Position numbers and translations under genes: made by a program. The notes under the pieces are model-generated. The model did no database searches. It was not told the origin of the DNA and worked only from the letters and a program-made list of their open reading frames with translations. From assembly GCA_026706565.1 (NCBI GenBank), contig JAPOYM010000030.1:1-36156 (forward strand): a DNA stretch of 36,156 nucleotides, read 5' to 3'. Positions 9,945 to 18,400 of the stretch are shown one piece after another (the stretch's first letter is position 1; each line of letters starts with the position of its first letter). Source of the stretch: a bacterium. Its GTDB lineage: Bacteria; Actinomycetota; Acidimicrobiia; Acidimicrobiales; CATQHL01.

Positions 9945-10951
9945 GGGCTGGTCTCCTTCCTGGGGGTTTGGCTCACCGTGGGGCTCGCGAGCCACCAGAA
10001 CAGACCCTTGGCCGCACCGAAGCGGTTGGCGGCCTGCTGCCAGACCCGCGAGCGGGGGCCGTCGATGACCTCGGCGGCCACCTCCTCGCCCCGGCGGGCG
10101 GGCAGGCAGTGCAGGAAGATGGCCTGTGGGGCCGCGGCGTCCATCAGTTCGGGGGTCACCGTGAAGCCGGCGAAGTCCCGCTGCCGCTGCTCCTCCTCGT
10201 CCTCCTGGCCCATGGACGCCCAGACGTCGGTGTAGACGGCGTCAGCGCCCGCCACGGCCGCCCGGGGGTCCTCGAAGCTGCGAACCTCGGTGCCGGCCGC
10301 CCGCAGGCGGGCCAGCTGCTCCTCGCCGAAGCCGTAGCCCGGCGGCGAGGCGATGTGGAATGCCACGCCGGTCCGCCCGGCGCCCAAGGCCAGCGAGCCG
10401 GCCACGTTGTTGGCATCGCCCACGTAGGCCACGCTGCGCCCCTCGAACGAGCCGAAGACCTCGTGGATGGTCAGCAGGTCGGCCAGCGCCTGGAGGGGGT
10501 GGGCGCGATCGGAGAGCAGGTTCACGACCGGCACCGGCGACACCGCTGCCATGCGCTCCAGGATGCTGTGGTCGAAGACCCGCGCCCCGATGATGGCGTG
10601 ATAGCAGGCCAGGGTGCGCGCCAGGTCCTCAGCGCTCTCACGGCTGTCGATGCCGACCTCCTGATCGGTCACGGTGACCGGATGTCCCGACAGGTGCACC
10701 ACCGCCAACTCAGTGGAGTGTCGGGTGCGCGCCGAGGGCTTCTGGAAGTACAGGGCGACGCCGCGATCCTCCAACACGTTCGTCCGGTCGCCCGCCTTGG
10801 CGCGATTCAGCACCTCGACCACCTCGGCTGTGCTGAGGTCGTCGATGTCCAGCACATGGCGTACCTGGGGCTCGGCCGCCTGCTCGTCGCCGAACTCGTC
10901 CTGGCACCGAAGGCGATCCGCGGGGCGCTGCTTGCGGCGGAAGATACTCAC
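9941..10951 (-). CDS. argF: Ornithine carbamoyltransferase
   Basis: Makes citrulline from ornithine and carbamoyl phosphate. The protein has 336 residues with the carbamoyl-phosphate motif SARTR (usually STRTR) in KPSARTRHSTE, HPLQALADLLT, and the OTCase signature HCLPARRGEEV. The start is GTG at 10951, with GGAGGG 7 bases upstream, placed 4 bases after the argD stop. This leaves a basic N-terminal extension (SIFRRKQRPADRL...) of about 27 residues before the usual HVLDIDDL start. The A for T in SARTR is a mild oddity. Confidence 0.95.
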   Translation of the reverse strand: MSIFRRKQRPADRLRCQDEFGDEQAAEPQVRHVLDIDDLSTAEVVEVLNRAKAGDRTNVLEDRGVALYFQKPSARTRHSTELAVVHLSGHPVTVTDQEVGIDSRESAEDLARTLACYHAIIGARVFDHSILERMAAVSPVPVVNLLSDRAHPLQALADLLTIHEVFGSFEGRSVAYVGDANNVAGSLALGAGRTGVAFHIASPPGYGFGEEQLARLRAAGTEVRSFEDPRAAVAGADAVYTDVWASMGQEDEEEQRQRDFAGFTVTPELMDAAAPQAIFLHCLPARRGEEVAAEVIDGPRSRVWQQAANRFGAAKGLFWWLASPTVSQTPRKETSP

Positions 10952-10955
10952 GACG

Positions 10956-12209
10956 TCACCCTCCGGCAGGCTCGATCGGCGCGGCCAGCACGGCGGCGAA
11001 ACGGCCGACCGCCTCGTCGATCTCATCGTCGGAGACGACCAGCGGCGGGGCGAAGCGCACCGCGCTGGGCGTGACGGCGTTGACGACGAGGCCCGCGGCC
11101 AGGCACCCGGCGGCTACGTCAGCGGCACTGCGGTCGAGCTCCTGATGAAGCTCGGCGGCCAGCAGCAGGCCGAATCCGCGCACCGCCGTCACGCCACCCA
11201 GCACCTCGAGGCCGGCGCGCAGCCGCTCCCCTGCCGCCGTGGCTGCGGCAGGTGCGTCCATCTCGATCATGGTGTCCAGGACGGCGCGCGCCGCCGCAGT
11301 GGCGAGCGGCTGGCCGCCGAAGGTGGTGGCGTGGTCGCCGGGGCGGAAGGCGCCGGCCACATCGGCTCGAGCCCAGCAGGCGCCGATGGGAACGCCGTTC
11401 CCGAGCGCCTTGGCCATCGTCACCACGTCGGGCGAGACGCCCGTGTGCTGGTGGGCGAACCAGCGGCCGGTGCGTGCCAGACCCGTCTGCACTTCGTCGA
11501 ACATCAGCAGCAGGCCCCGCTCGTCGCACAGCGCTCGCAGGCCACCCAGGTAGCCGGCGGGGGGCACGTTCACGCCGCCCTCGCCCTGGATCGGCTCCAC
11601 CAGCACCGCCGCGGTCGTCTCGTCGACAGCGCCGGCGACGGCCTCGACGTCGGCGAAGGGCACGTGGCGGAACCCTCCGGGAAGCGGCTGGAACACCTCG
11701 TGCTTCTCGGGTTGGCCGGTGGCGTGCAGCGTGGCGAGCGTCCGGCCGTGGAACGAGCGGAGCGTGGTGATCACCGTGTGGCGGCCCCACCCCGCCCAGC
11801 GGCGCGCCAGCTTGATGGCGGCCTCGTTGGCCTCGGCGCCGGAGTTGCAGAAGAACACCTGCCCGCCCCCGCCCACCAGCCCGTCGAGGGTCTGCGCCAC
11901 CGCCCCGTTGTGCTCGGTGGCGAACAGGTTCGAGACGTGCAGCAGGCGCGTGGCCTGGGCCGCCAGGGCGGCGGCGACCCGCGGGTGACTGTGACCGAGG
12001 CTCGTGACGGCCAGCCCGGAGAGGAAGTCGAGGTACTCCCGGTCGTCGCGATCCCACAGGCGCGCTCCGGAGCCACGCACGAACATCACCGGCGGCGGGC
12101 CGTAGCTGGGCATGAGCGGGCAGCGTTCGGTGCCTTCGGGCGCGCCCACGGCGACGGCGTGCGGACTGGGCTCTGCGGGCTCGGGCCCGGTGGTGGGCTG
12201 TGCATTCAT
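10956..12209 (-). CDS. argD: Acetylornithine aminotransferase
   Basis: PLP-dependent class III aminotransferase that converts N-acetylglutamate semialdehyde to N-acetylornithine. The protein has 417 residues with NSGAEANEAAIKLAR, SFHGRTLATL, the aspartate in LLMFDEVQTG and the PLP lysine in TMAKALGNGVPIGA. The ATG at 12209 has GAGGT 6 bases upstream. A 118-base spacer with a palindromic repeat separates it from argB; argF follows immediately. Confidence 0.96.
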   Translation of the reverse strand: MNAQPTTGPEPAEPSPHAVAVGAPEGTERCPLMPSYGPPPVMFVRGSGARLWDRDDREYLDFLSGLAVTSLGHSHPRVAAALAAQATRLLHVSNLFATEHNGAVAQTLDGLVGGGGQVFFCNSGAEANEAAIKLARRWAGWGRHTVITTLRSFHGRTLATLHATGQPEKHEVFQPLPGGFRHVPFADVEAVAGAVDETTAAVLVEPIQGEGGVNVPPAGYLGGLRALCDERGLLLMFDEVQTGLARTGRWFAHQHTGVSPDVVTMAKALGNGVPIGACWARADVAGAFRPGDHATTFGGQPLATAAARAVLDTMIEMDAPAAATAAGERLRAGLEVLGGVTAVRGFGLLLAAELHQELDRSAADVAAGCLAAGLVVNAVTPSAVRFAPPLVVSDDEIDEAVGRFAAVLAAPIEPAGG

Positions 12210-12288
12210 GGTGATACCTCGGCTGACGTGGGGCCGGTGACTGCGTCGGGACGCGTTGGCGGCATTGCGATCGGAACCGCGACCGAAC

Positions 12289-12313
12289 GGATTCCGGCCT
12301 TCGCCGGCATGAC
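12289..12313 (+). repeat. Intergenic palindromic repeat, copy 3 (argB-argD)
   Basis: GGATTCCGGC-CTTC-GCCGGCATGAC: same family and orientation. It lies in the 118-base spacer between argB and argD. Confidence 0.85.
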
Positions 12314-12327
12314 GAAGCGGGTCGGGA

Positions 12328-13239
12328 TCACGCGCCGCTCTCCTGGAGGTCGGGGCGGATCATGGTGCCCACGCCGGCGTCGGTGAACAGCTCCAGCAGC
12401 AGCATGTGGGGCCGCGTGCCGTCGAGCAGGTGCGCCGAGCCGACGCCGTTGCGCACGGCCTGCAGGCAGGCCTCGACCTTGGGGATCATGCCGCCCTGCA
12501 CGCCGCCGGCGGCGAGGATCCCGGCCAAGTCGGACGCCGTGACCTCCGACAGCACGCTCGCCGGGTCGTCGACGTCGGCCAGCAACCCGGCCACGTCGGT
12601 CAACACGACGAGCCGTTCGGCCCCCAGAGCGGCGGCGAGGGCGCCCGCAACGGTGTCGGAGTTGATGTTGTAGGCCTGCGCGGCGGCGTCCGCTCCGACG
12701 GTCGAGACGACGGGGATGTAGCCGAGTTCCTGGAGGTTCCGCACGATTCCGGGAGCGACCTCGCCGACCTCGCCGACGAACCCGAGCGCCGGATCGCGGG
12801 GCACGGCCCGGATCAGCCCGGCGTCCTCGCCGGAGACGCCGACCGCCAAGGGGGCGTGCGCGTTGATGGACGACACGATGTCGCGGTTCACCTTGCCGAC
12901 GAGCACCATGCGCACGATGTCGAGGGTTTCGGCGTCGGTCACCCTGCGCCCGGCAACGAACGACGGCTCCTTGCCGAGGCGTCCCATGAGATCGTCGATC
13001 TGCGGGCCGCCACCGTGGACGATGACCGGGCGGATGCCCACGGAGTGCATCAGCACGATGTCGCCGGCGACGGCGTTCGCCACGGCAGGGTCGCCCACCG
13101 GCACACCGCCGAACTTGATCACCACCGTGCGCCCGGCGAAACGCTGGATGTACGGCAGGGCCTGGGTGAGCACCTCGGCGGTCACCTGCGGGGCGGTAAT
13201 CGCGGGCGCGCCGGAAGCCGAGACGGTGTCGGGACTCAT
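12328..13239 (-). CDS. argB: Acetylglutamate kinase
   Basis: Phosphorylates N-acetylglutamate, the usual arginine-feedback step. The protein has 303 residues of the amino-acid kinase fold: VVIKFGG near 39-45, PVIVHGGGPQID, the NINSDTVAGALA substrate/nucleotide region and GGVQGGMIPKVEA. The ATG overlaps the argJ stop by one base (TGATG). Confidence 0.96.
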   Translation of the reverse strand: MSPDTVSASGAPAITAPQVTAEVLTQALPYIQRFAGRTVVIKFGGVPVGDPAVANAVAGDIVLMHSVGIRPVIVHGGGPQIDDLMGRLGKEPSFVAGRRVTDAETLDIVRMVLVGKVNRDIVSSINAHAPLAVGVSGEDAGLIRAVPRDPALGFVGEVGEVAPGIVRNLQELGYIPVVSTVGADAAAQAYNINSDTVAGALAAALGAERLVVLTDVAGLLADVDDPASVLSEVTASDLAGILAAGGVQGGMIPKVEACLQAVRNGVGSAHLLDGTRPHMLLLELFTDAGVGTMIRPDLQESGA

Positions 13240-14402
13240 CAGCTCGTCCTCGAGTTCTCGTCGATGTAGGCGTAGGACAGGTCGACGGTGATGATCTCCG
13301 CCTGACCGTCGCCCAAGCCGAGGTCGACATTGAGGTCAAGCCTGCGGCGGCGCATGTACGCCCCGATGGCCTCGGCGTCGGGACTCTGCGGTCGGCCGTC
13401 GGCGTACACCACATGGTCGCCGTAGGCGATGCGGAGCAGTTCCGGGTCGAACGCCACGCCGGCCGCGCCGAACTCGCTGGCGATGCGGCCCCAGTAGGGG
13501 TCCTCACCGAACCACGAGCACTTCACAAGCTGGCAGTTGGCGCAGTCCCTGGCGGCCTTGGCGGCCTCGGCGTCGCCGGCGGCCCCGGTGACCCGCAGCA
13601 GGACGGTCTTGGTGGAGCCCTCGGCGTCGTCGGCCATCTGCAGCGCCAGATCCCCGCAGGCGCGAGTGACGGCTGCGGCGAGTGCCTGGCGCCGCACCGG
13701 GCCGGCGCGGCCGTTGGCCAGCAGCAGCACCGTGTCGTTCGTGGACTCGGCGCCGTCGACGGTGAGCCGGTTGAAGCTGGTGGCCACCGCGGCGCGCAGG
13801 ATGTCCTGCAATTCGGCACCCTCGGCGGCGGCGTCGGTCGTGAGGACGGCCAGCATCGTGGCCATGTTCGGCTCGAGCATGGCGGCGCCCTTGGCGATGC
13901 CGCCGACGGTGAAGCCGCCGCCGTCGGTGGTGACCTCCTTGGGCACCGTGTCGGTGGTCATCATGGCCCGGGCGGCCTCACTGCCCCCGCCGGCGTGCCG
14001 GGCCGCCACCACCTGGGGGATGCCTGCGGCGATGACGTCCATCGGCAGCTCGAAGCCGATCAGGCCGGTGGAGCACACCAACACGTGATCGCTGTCGCAG
14101 CCCAGCGACTCGGCGGTCAGTTCGCACATGCGCTCGGCGTCGGCGAGGCCCTGCCGTCCTGTCGCCGCGTTGGCGTTGCCGCTGTTGAGGATCACCGCGG
14201 CGGCCAGTCCCCCGGAACGCTCGAGATGGCTGCGGGTGACCACCACGGGCGCGGCCGTCATCTTGTTGGATGTGAACACGCCGGCGGCGGCCACCGGTGT
14301 TGCATCCGAGGTCGCCACGACCGACATGTCGGGGGCACCCGAAGGCTTGATGCCGGCGGTGTGGCCCGCGGCGACGAATCCTTCGACGGCTGTGACGCTC
14401 AC
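13239..14402 (-). CDS. argJ: Bifunctional glutamate N-acetyltransferase / ornithine acetyltransferase
   Basis: Recycles the acetyl group from acetylornithine to glutamate, which explains the absence of argE here. The protein has 387 residues with LNSGNANAATG near the N-terminus and the autoproteolysis region GAAMLEPNMATMLA, whose Thr becomes the N-terminal nucleophile of the beta chain. The start is GTG at 14402, overlapping the argC stop by 4 bases (GTGA). Confidence 0.96.
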   Translation of the reverse strand: MSVTAVEGFVAAGHTAGIKPSGAPDMSVVATSDATPVAAAGVFTSNKMTAAPVVVTRSHLERSGGLAAAVILNSGNANAATGRQGLADAERMCELTAESLGCDSDHVLVCSTGLIGFELPMDVIAAGIPQVVAARHAGGGSEAARAMMTTDTVPKEVTTDGGGFTVGGIAKGAAMLEPNMATMLAVLTTDAAAEGAELQDILRAAVATSFNRLTVDGAESTNDTVLLLANGRAGPVRRQALAAAVTRACGDLALQMADDAEGSTKTVLLRVTGAAGDAEAAKAARDCANCQLVKCSWFGEDPYWGRIASEFGAAGVAFDPELLRIAYGDHVVYADGRPQSPDAEAIGAYMRRRRLDLNVDLGLGDGQAEIITVDLSYAYIDENSRTS

Positions 14403-15421
14403 GGATACACCCCCACGGTGGCGAGGCCCGTGGTCTCGTCGAGGCCGCACAGCCGGTTGGCGCACTGCACCGCCTGCCCGGACGCCCCCTTGCCGAGGTT
14501 GTCGAGAGCGCAGAGGGCGATGACCCAGCCGGTGCGGGCGTCGAAACGGGCGGTGAGATGGGCGCTGTTGGAGCCCAGCGTGGCCTTAGTGGACGGCGAA
14601 CTCTCGCTCACGGTCACGAACGGCTCGCCGGCGTAGGCGTCGGCGTAGAGAGCCAGGAGGTCGTCCGTGCAGGCGGCGCCGGCCGGCCGGGCGTAGCAGG
14701 TGGCCAGGATGCCGCGGTTCATGGGCGCCAAGTGGGGCGTGAACAGCACCCCGGCGCCGCTGGCCTGTTCGATCTCGGGCGTGTGGCGGTGATCGCCCAG
14801 CCCGTAGGCCGCGAAGTCCCCCTCCACGGCGCAGAAGCTGGTATGGGGCTTCGCCGGGCGGCCGGCGCCGGACACGCCGCTGGCCGCGTCGACGATCACG
14901 CCGTGGGCTTCGATAGCGCCCGCGCGCACCAGCGGCGCCAGCGCCAGGGCCGCCGCGGTGGGGTAGCAGCCCGGGGCGGCGACAGCCGCGGCGCCGTCGA
15001 ACGTGCCGCGGTACAGCTCGGGCAGGCCGTAAGCGAAGTGCGCGAGGTGCTCCGGGGCCTGATGCGCTGCGCCGTACCACTGCTCGTAGGCGGCCGCGTC
15101 GCTCAGCCTGAAGTCGGCGGCGAGATCCACGATGAGCGCCCCGGTCCCGGCATCGAGCAAGTCCGGCACGATCCGCTGCGACGCCCCGTGCGGCAGGGCG
15201 AAGAACACCACGTCGGCGCCGGCGGCGGCGTCGGGGGTGTATGCAGTGAAGGCCAGGTCGGGATAGGCGGGCCCCAGATGCGGGTAGAGCTCGCCCACCG
15301 CCGTGCCCGCGGCGGTGTCCCCGGTCGCCACGGCCACCGACATGGCCGGGTGCGCGGCCAAGAGGCGCAGCAACTCAGCCCCGGTGTAACCGGAGGCGCC
15401 GACGACGGCTGCAGAAAGCAC
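14399..15421 (-). CDS. argC: N-acetyl-gamma-glutamyl-phosphate reductase
   Basis: NADPH-dependent reductase and first gene of the arg operon. The protein has 340 residues with the nucleotide-binding GASGYTGAELLRLL at about 8-21 and the active-site cysteine in APGCYPTAA. The start is GTG at 15421. No Shine-Dalgarno is present; a perfect -10 (TATACT) ends 6 bases before the GTG, so the mRNA is probably leaderless. Confidence 0.96.
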   Translation of the reverse strand: MLSAAVVGASGYTGAELLRLLAAHPAMSVAVATGDTAAGTAVGELYPHLGPAYPDLAFTAYTPDAAAGADVVFFALPHGASQRIVPDLLDAGTGALIVDLAADFRLSDAAAYEQWYGAAHQAPEHLAHFAYGLPELYRGTFDGAAAVAAPGCYPTAAALALAPLVRAGAIEAHGVIVDAASGVSGAGRPAKPHTSFCAVEGDFAAYGLGDHRHTPEIEQASGAGVLFTPHLAPMNRGILATCYARPAGAACTDDLLALYADAYAGEPFVTVSESSPSTKATLGSNSAHLTARFDARTGWVIALCALDNLGKGASGQAVQCANRLCGLDETTGLATVGVYP

Positions 15422-15427
15422 CCGCAG

Positions 15428-15433
15428 AGTATA
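15428..15433 (-). promoter_or_regulatory. arg operon -10 element (leaderless)
   Basis: TATACT at -12 to -7 relative to the argC GTG. It is near-consensus; the -35 region is not recognisable. Confidence 0.65.
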
Positions 15434-15447
15434 CAGGGCGCTGCATA
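15430..15447 (-). promoter_or_regulatory. Candidate ArgR operator (ARG box) over the argC promoter
   Basis: The 18-bp imperfect palindrome TATGCAGCGCCCTGTATA on the minus strand has 7-base arms TATGCAG/CTGTATA with one mismatch. The length and the TG..TA spacing resemble ARG boxes, although the centre is GC-rich. It overlaps the -10 hexamer, so binding would block initiation. argR is the sixth gene of the operon it would control. Confidence 0.5.
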
Positions 15448-15497
15448 TCCGCCCGACGTCTGCTGGCGGACCGGTCGGGCCTGTCCGCGCGGTCGGC

Positions 15498-18400
15498 TTA
15501 GGTAGTGAACCCGTCTGCTGGCAGGCTCTGGCTCCACGACTCGCCGGTGCCGTTGAGGATGATCCGGACCCAGACCCGATAGGCGGTGCCAGAAGTCAGG
15601 CCGGTGAGGGTGTGCGACCTGGCGCCGGGACTCGCCACAGTGGTCGTCTGGATTGGTCCCCCAGATCCTGCTCTGTAGCGGATCTCGTAGCCTTCCGCCC
15701 CGCTGCGGGAGCTCCAGTTGACCGTCAGGCTGGTGGCGGTCTCCCCGCTGATGGTCGGCTTCGCGATCGGCGCCGGGTAGAGGTTGAAGTCGGGCACGGC
15801 GTAAACTCTCCCCCCCTGTGGGGTGATGCCGCGGCTGGTGGTCGTGCCGCCGCCGCTGCCGGTGACGCTCGGCGCCCGCTGGCCGGTCCCGAAGTTGATC
15901 TTCACGTCGCGCACGTCGAGGGTGCGGTGGGACACCGCAGTGAATACCAGCACCGCGGAGGGGACCGCTCCGGCGGCGAAGACCACGGCGGGGTTCTGGG
16001 CGCTGTGCGACCCGGAGGTCACATAGCTCACCCCTCGGTTGAGGCTCGCGTCGTCGGAGTCGGTCTTCAGGGCCAGCGTGTAGTGCGAGGTCACGGCGGC
16101 GGTGCCGGTCACAGTCAGGGGCACGGTCACCGTCTCGCCCGCCATCGGAGCGCGGCCCAGCGTGATGGTGATATCCGTCGAGTTCTTCGGGCTGCCCGCC
16201 ACGTGCAGGCCGTTCTTCACCAAGTCCCGCAGGTCCTCGCTCCGTATGTTCACCGTGGTGGCGTCGTCGTCGGTCACCGTCGCCGTGGCCGCGCCTGCCC
16301 CGCTGGCGACCACGTAGTCGGTGCCTGCGTTGAGCGTGACCGTGACCGACCCGTCGGGCTCGTCCACCTTGTCATTGTCTGTCCCCACGGTGTAGAGGGT
16401 CTCGGCGGTGCCCGCGGCGATCGTCAACGTCTTGCTGCCCGACTTCCCGGCAGCCACGAAGGTCCCCGACTCCGCGACGGTGACCGACACCGTCATCGGC
16501 TCCTTGGACACGGGATGAGCGGTGATCGTGAAGCTCGCCCCGGCGCCCTCGGCCGCAGCCGGGCCGGCGGCGATGCTCAACTGCGAGGCGGTCGGCGTGG
16601 AGTCGTCATTGGTGATCGTCACCGAGGCGGTGCCCGTGCGGGTCGCTTTGCAGTTCCCCACCAAGACGCAGGTCCACGCGCCGCTCTGCGGTAGTAAGTG
16701 GCCCACCGTGACCGTCGTGTCGGCGGTGATGCTCCAGGGCAGCGCCGTGAGCACCAACGTCGCCACGCTGGCCCCCGTGCCGAACGCCAGTGCCGGGTTC
16801 TGCGCGCTGTACGGGGCGCCGGTGTTGAGCGACACGCCGACGTTCACGCCGTCGCCCTTCTTGAGCGCCAGGCTGTAGTGGGTACCCGCCGTAGCGCCCG
16901 AGAAGGACAACTGGAACAGCAGGCTCTGACCGGCCTCCAGTGTGCGGTCCAGTGACACGGTTATGTCCTTGGTGCCGCTGTACTCCGCGACGTCGCCCGC
17001 GGCGGCCGCCAACGCGATCGCCACGTTGTCGTTGTCGCGCACCTTGACTGAAGCGGAGTCACCGGGCGACTTGGCCACTGTGTACCCCTGGCCGGCACCC
17101 AGCGTCACCGTCACCCTCCCGTTGGACTCGCCGGCGGAGTCGTTCACCGTGGGCACCGGGTGGACGGCCCATCCCTTTGTCGGCACGGTCACCGACTGGC
17201 TGCCCAGATTGGTTGAGCCGACGAAGCTCCCCGTCTGGGCCACCGTCAACTTCACCGTCAGCGCCTGCGCGGGCGCCGGGGAGGCAGTCACGGTGAAGCT
17301 GGCGTCAACGCCCTCGTTGACTGCTGGGCCCGCGGCCACGCTCACCGTCGGAGTCGTCGTGCCGTCGTTGTCGCTGACAGCCACCGAGGCGGCGTTGTTC
17401 CCCCCGCCGGCCACCGTGTAGGCGATGTTGGCTCTGATGGTCAGCGACACCGAACCGTCCTGTTCGTCGATCTGGTCGTTCACAGTGGGCACCTCGTAGT
17501 CGACCGATCCTCCGGCCGGCACCATCACCGAATGGCTGCCTCGGTCGCTGTTCGCCACGAAAGTCCCCGTCTGGGCCACCGTGAAGTGGACCCGCACCGG
17601 GCGCGCCGGCGCCGGCGAGGCTGTGATCGTGAACGATGCAGCAGTGCCCTCGGTGACTCCCGCCCCCGCGGCGACAGCCACTTCCGGCACGTCATCGTCG
17701 TGGACTCTGGTGTATGCGTACTCGGCGAGGCCCACTGTGTAGCCGCCGCCGCGTCGGATAGCCACGATCACCGACCCGTTGGCTTCGTCGACGTTGTCGC
17801 CGACGGTGGGCACCGTGAGTGCGAACGTCCCTGAGGTAGGCACCGTCACCGACCTCAAGCCACGGTTGCCGGAGGTCACGAAACCCGCCGGTGCCGTCAC
17901 CTGGATCGAGACCGACAGCGGCTTCGCGGGCGGCGGGGTGGCTGTGATAGTGAACGATGCCGCAGTGCCCTCGATCACCACCACCGCCCCTGCTTTTATA
18001 CTGACCTGCGGAAGGTCGGCGTCGTCGTCTTTGACGGTGACGGTGGCGGCGTGTTTCGGTGTCTTGGCGATCGTGTAGCCGGTGCCGGCGTTGAGGGTCA
18101 CCGTCGCCGATCCGTGGGGTTCGTCCTCGCTGTCGGCCGATGTGGGCACCTTGTAGGTGACCGATCCCGAAGCAGGCACGGTGACCGACTGGGCGCCTCT
18201 GTGGTGCGGCGCCACGAATGCCCCTTTCTGGGTGACGGTCACCTTCACCTTCAACGCTCGGGCGGGTTTCGGGTCTGCGGTGACCGTGAAGCTCGCGGCG
18301 GTGCCCTCGGTCACCGCCGGGCCGGCTGTGATGCTGATTACCGGGTCGCGCTCGTCGTCGTCGCTGACGGCGACGCTGGCGGAGTCGTGGGGCGCCTCGG

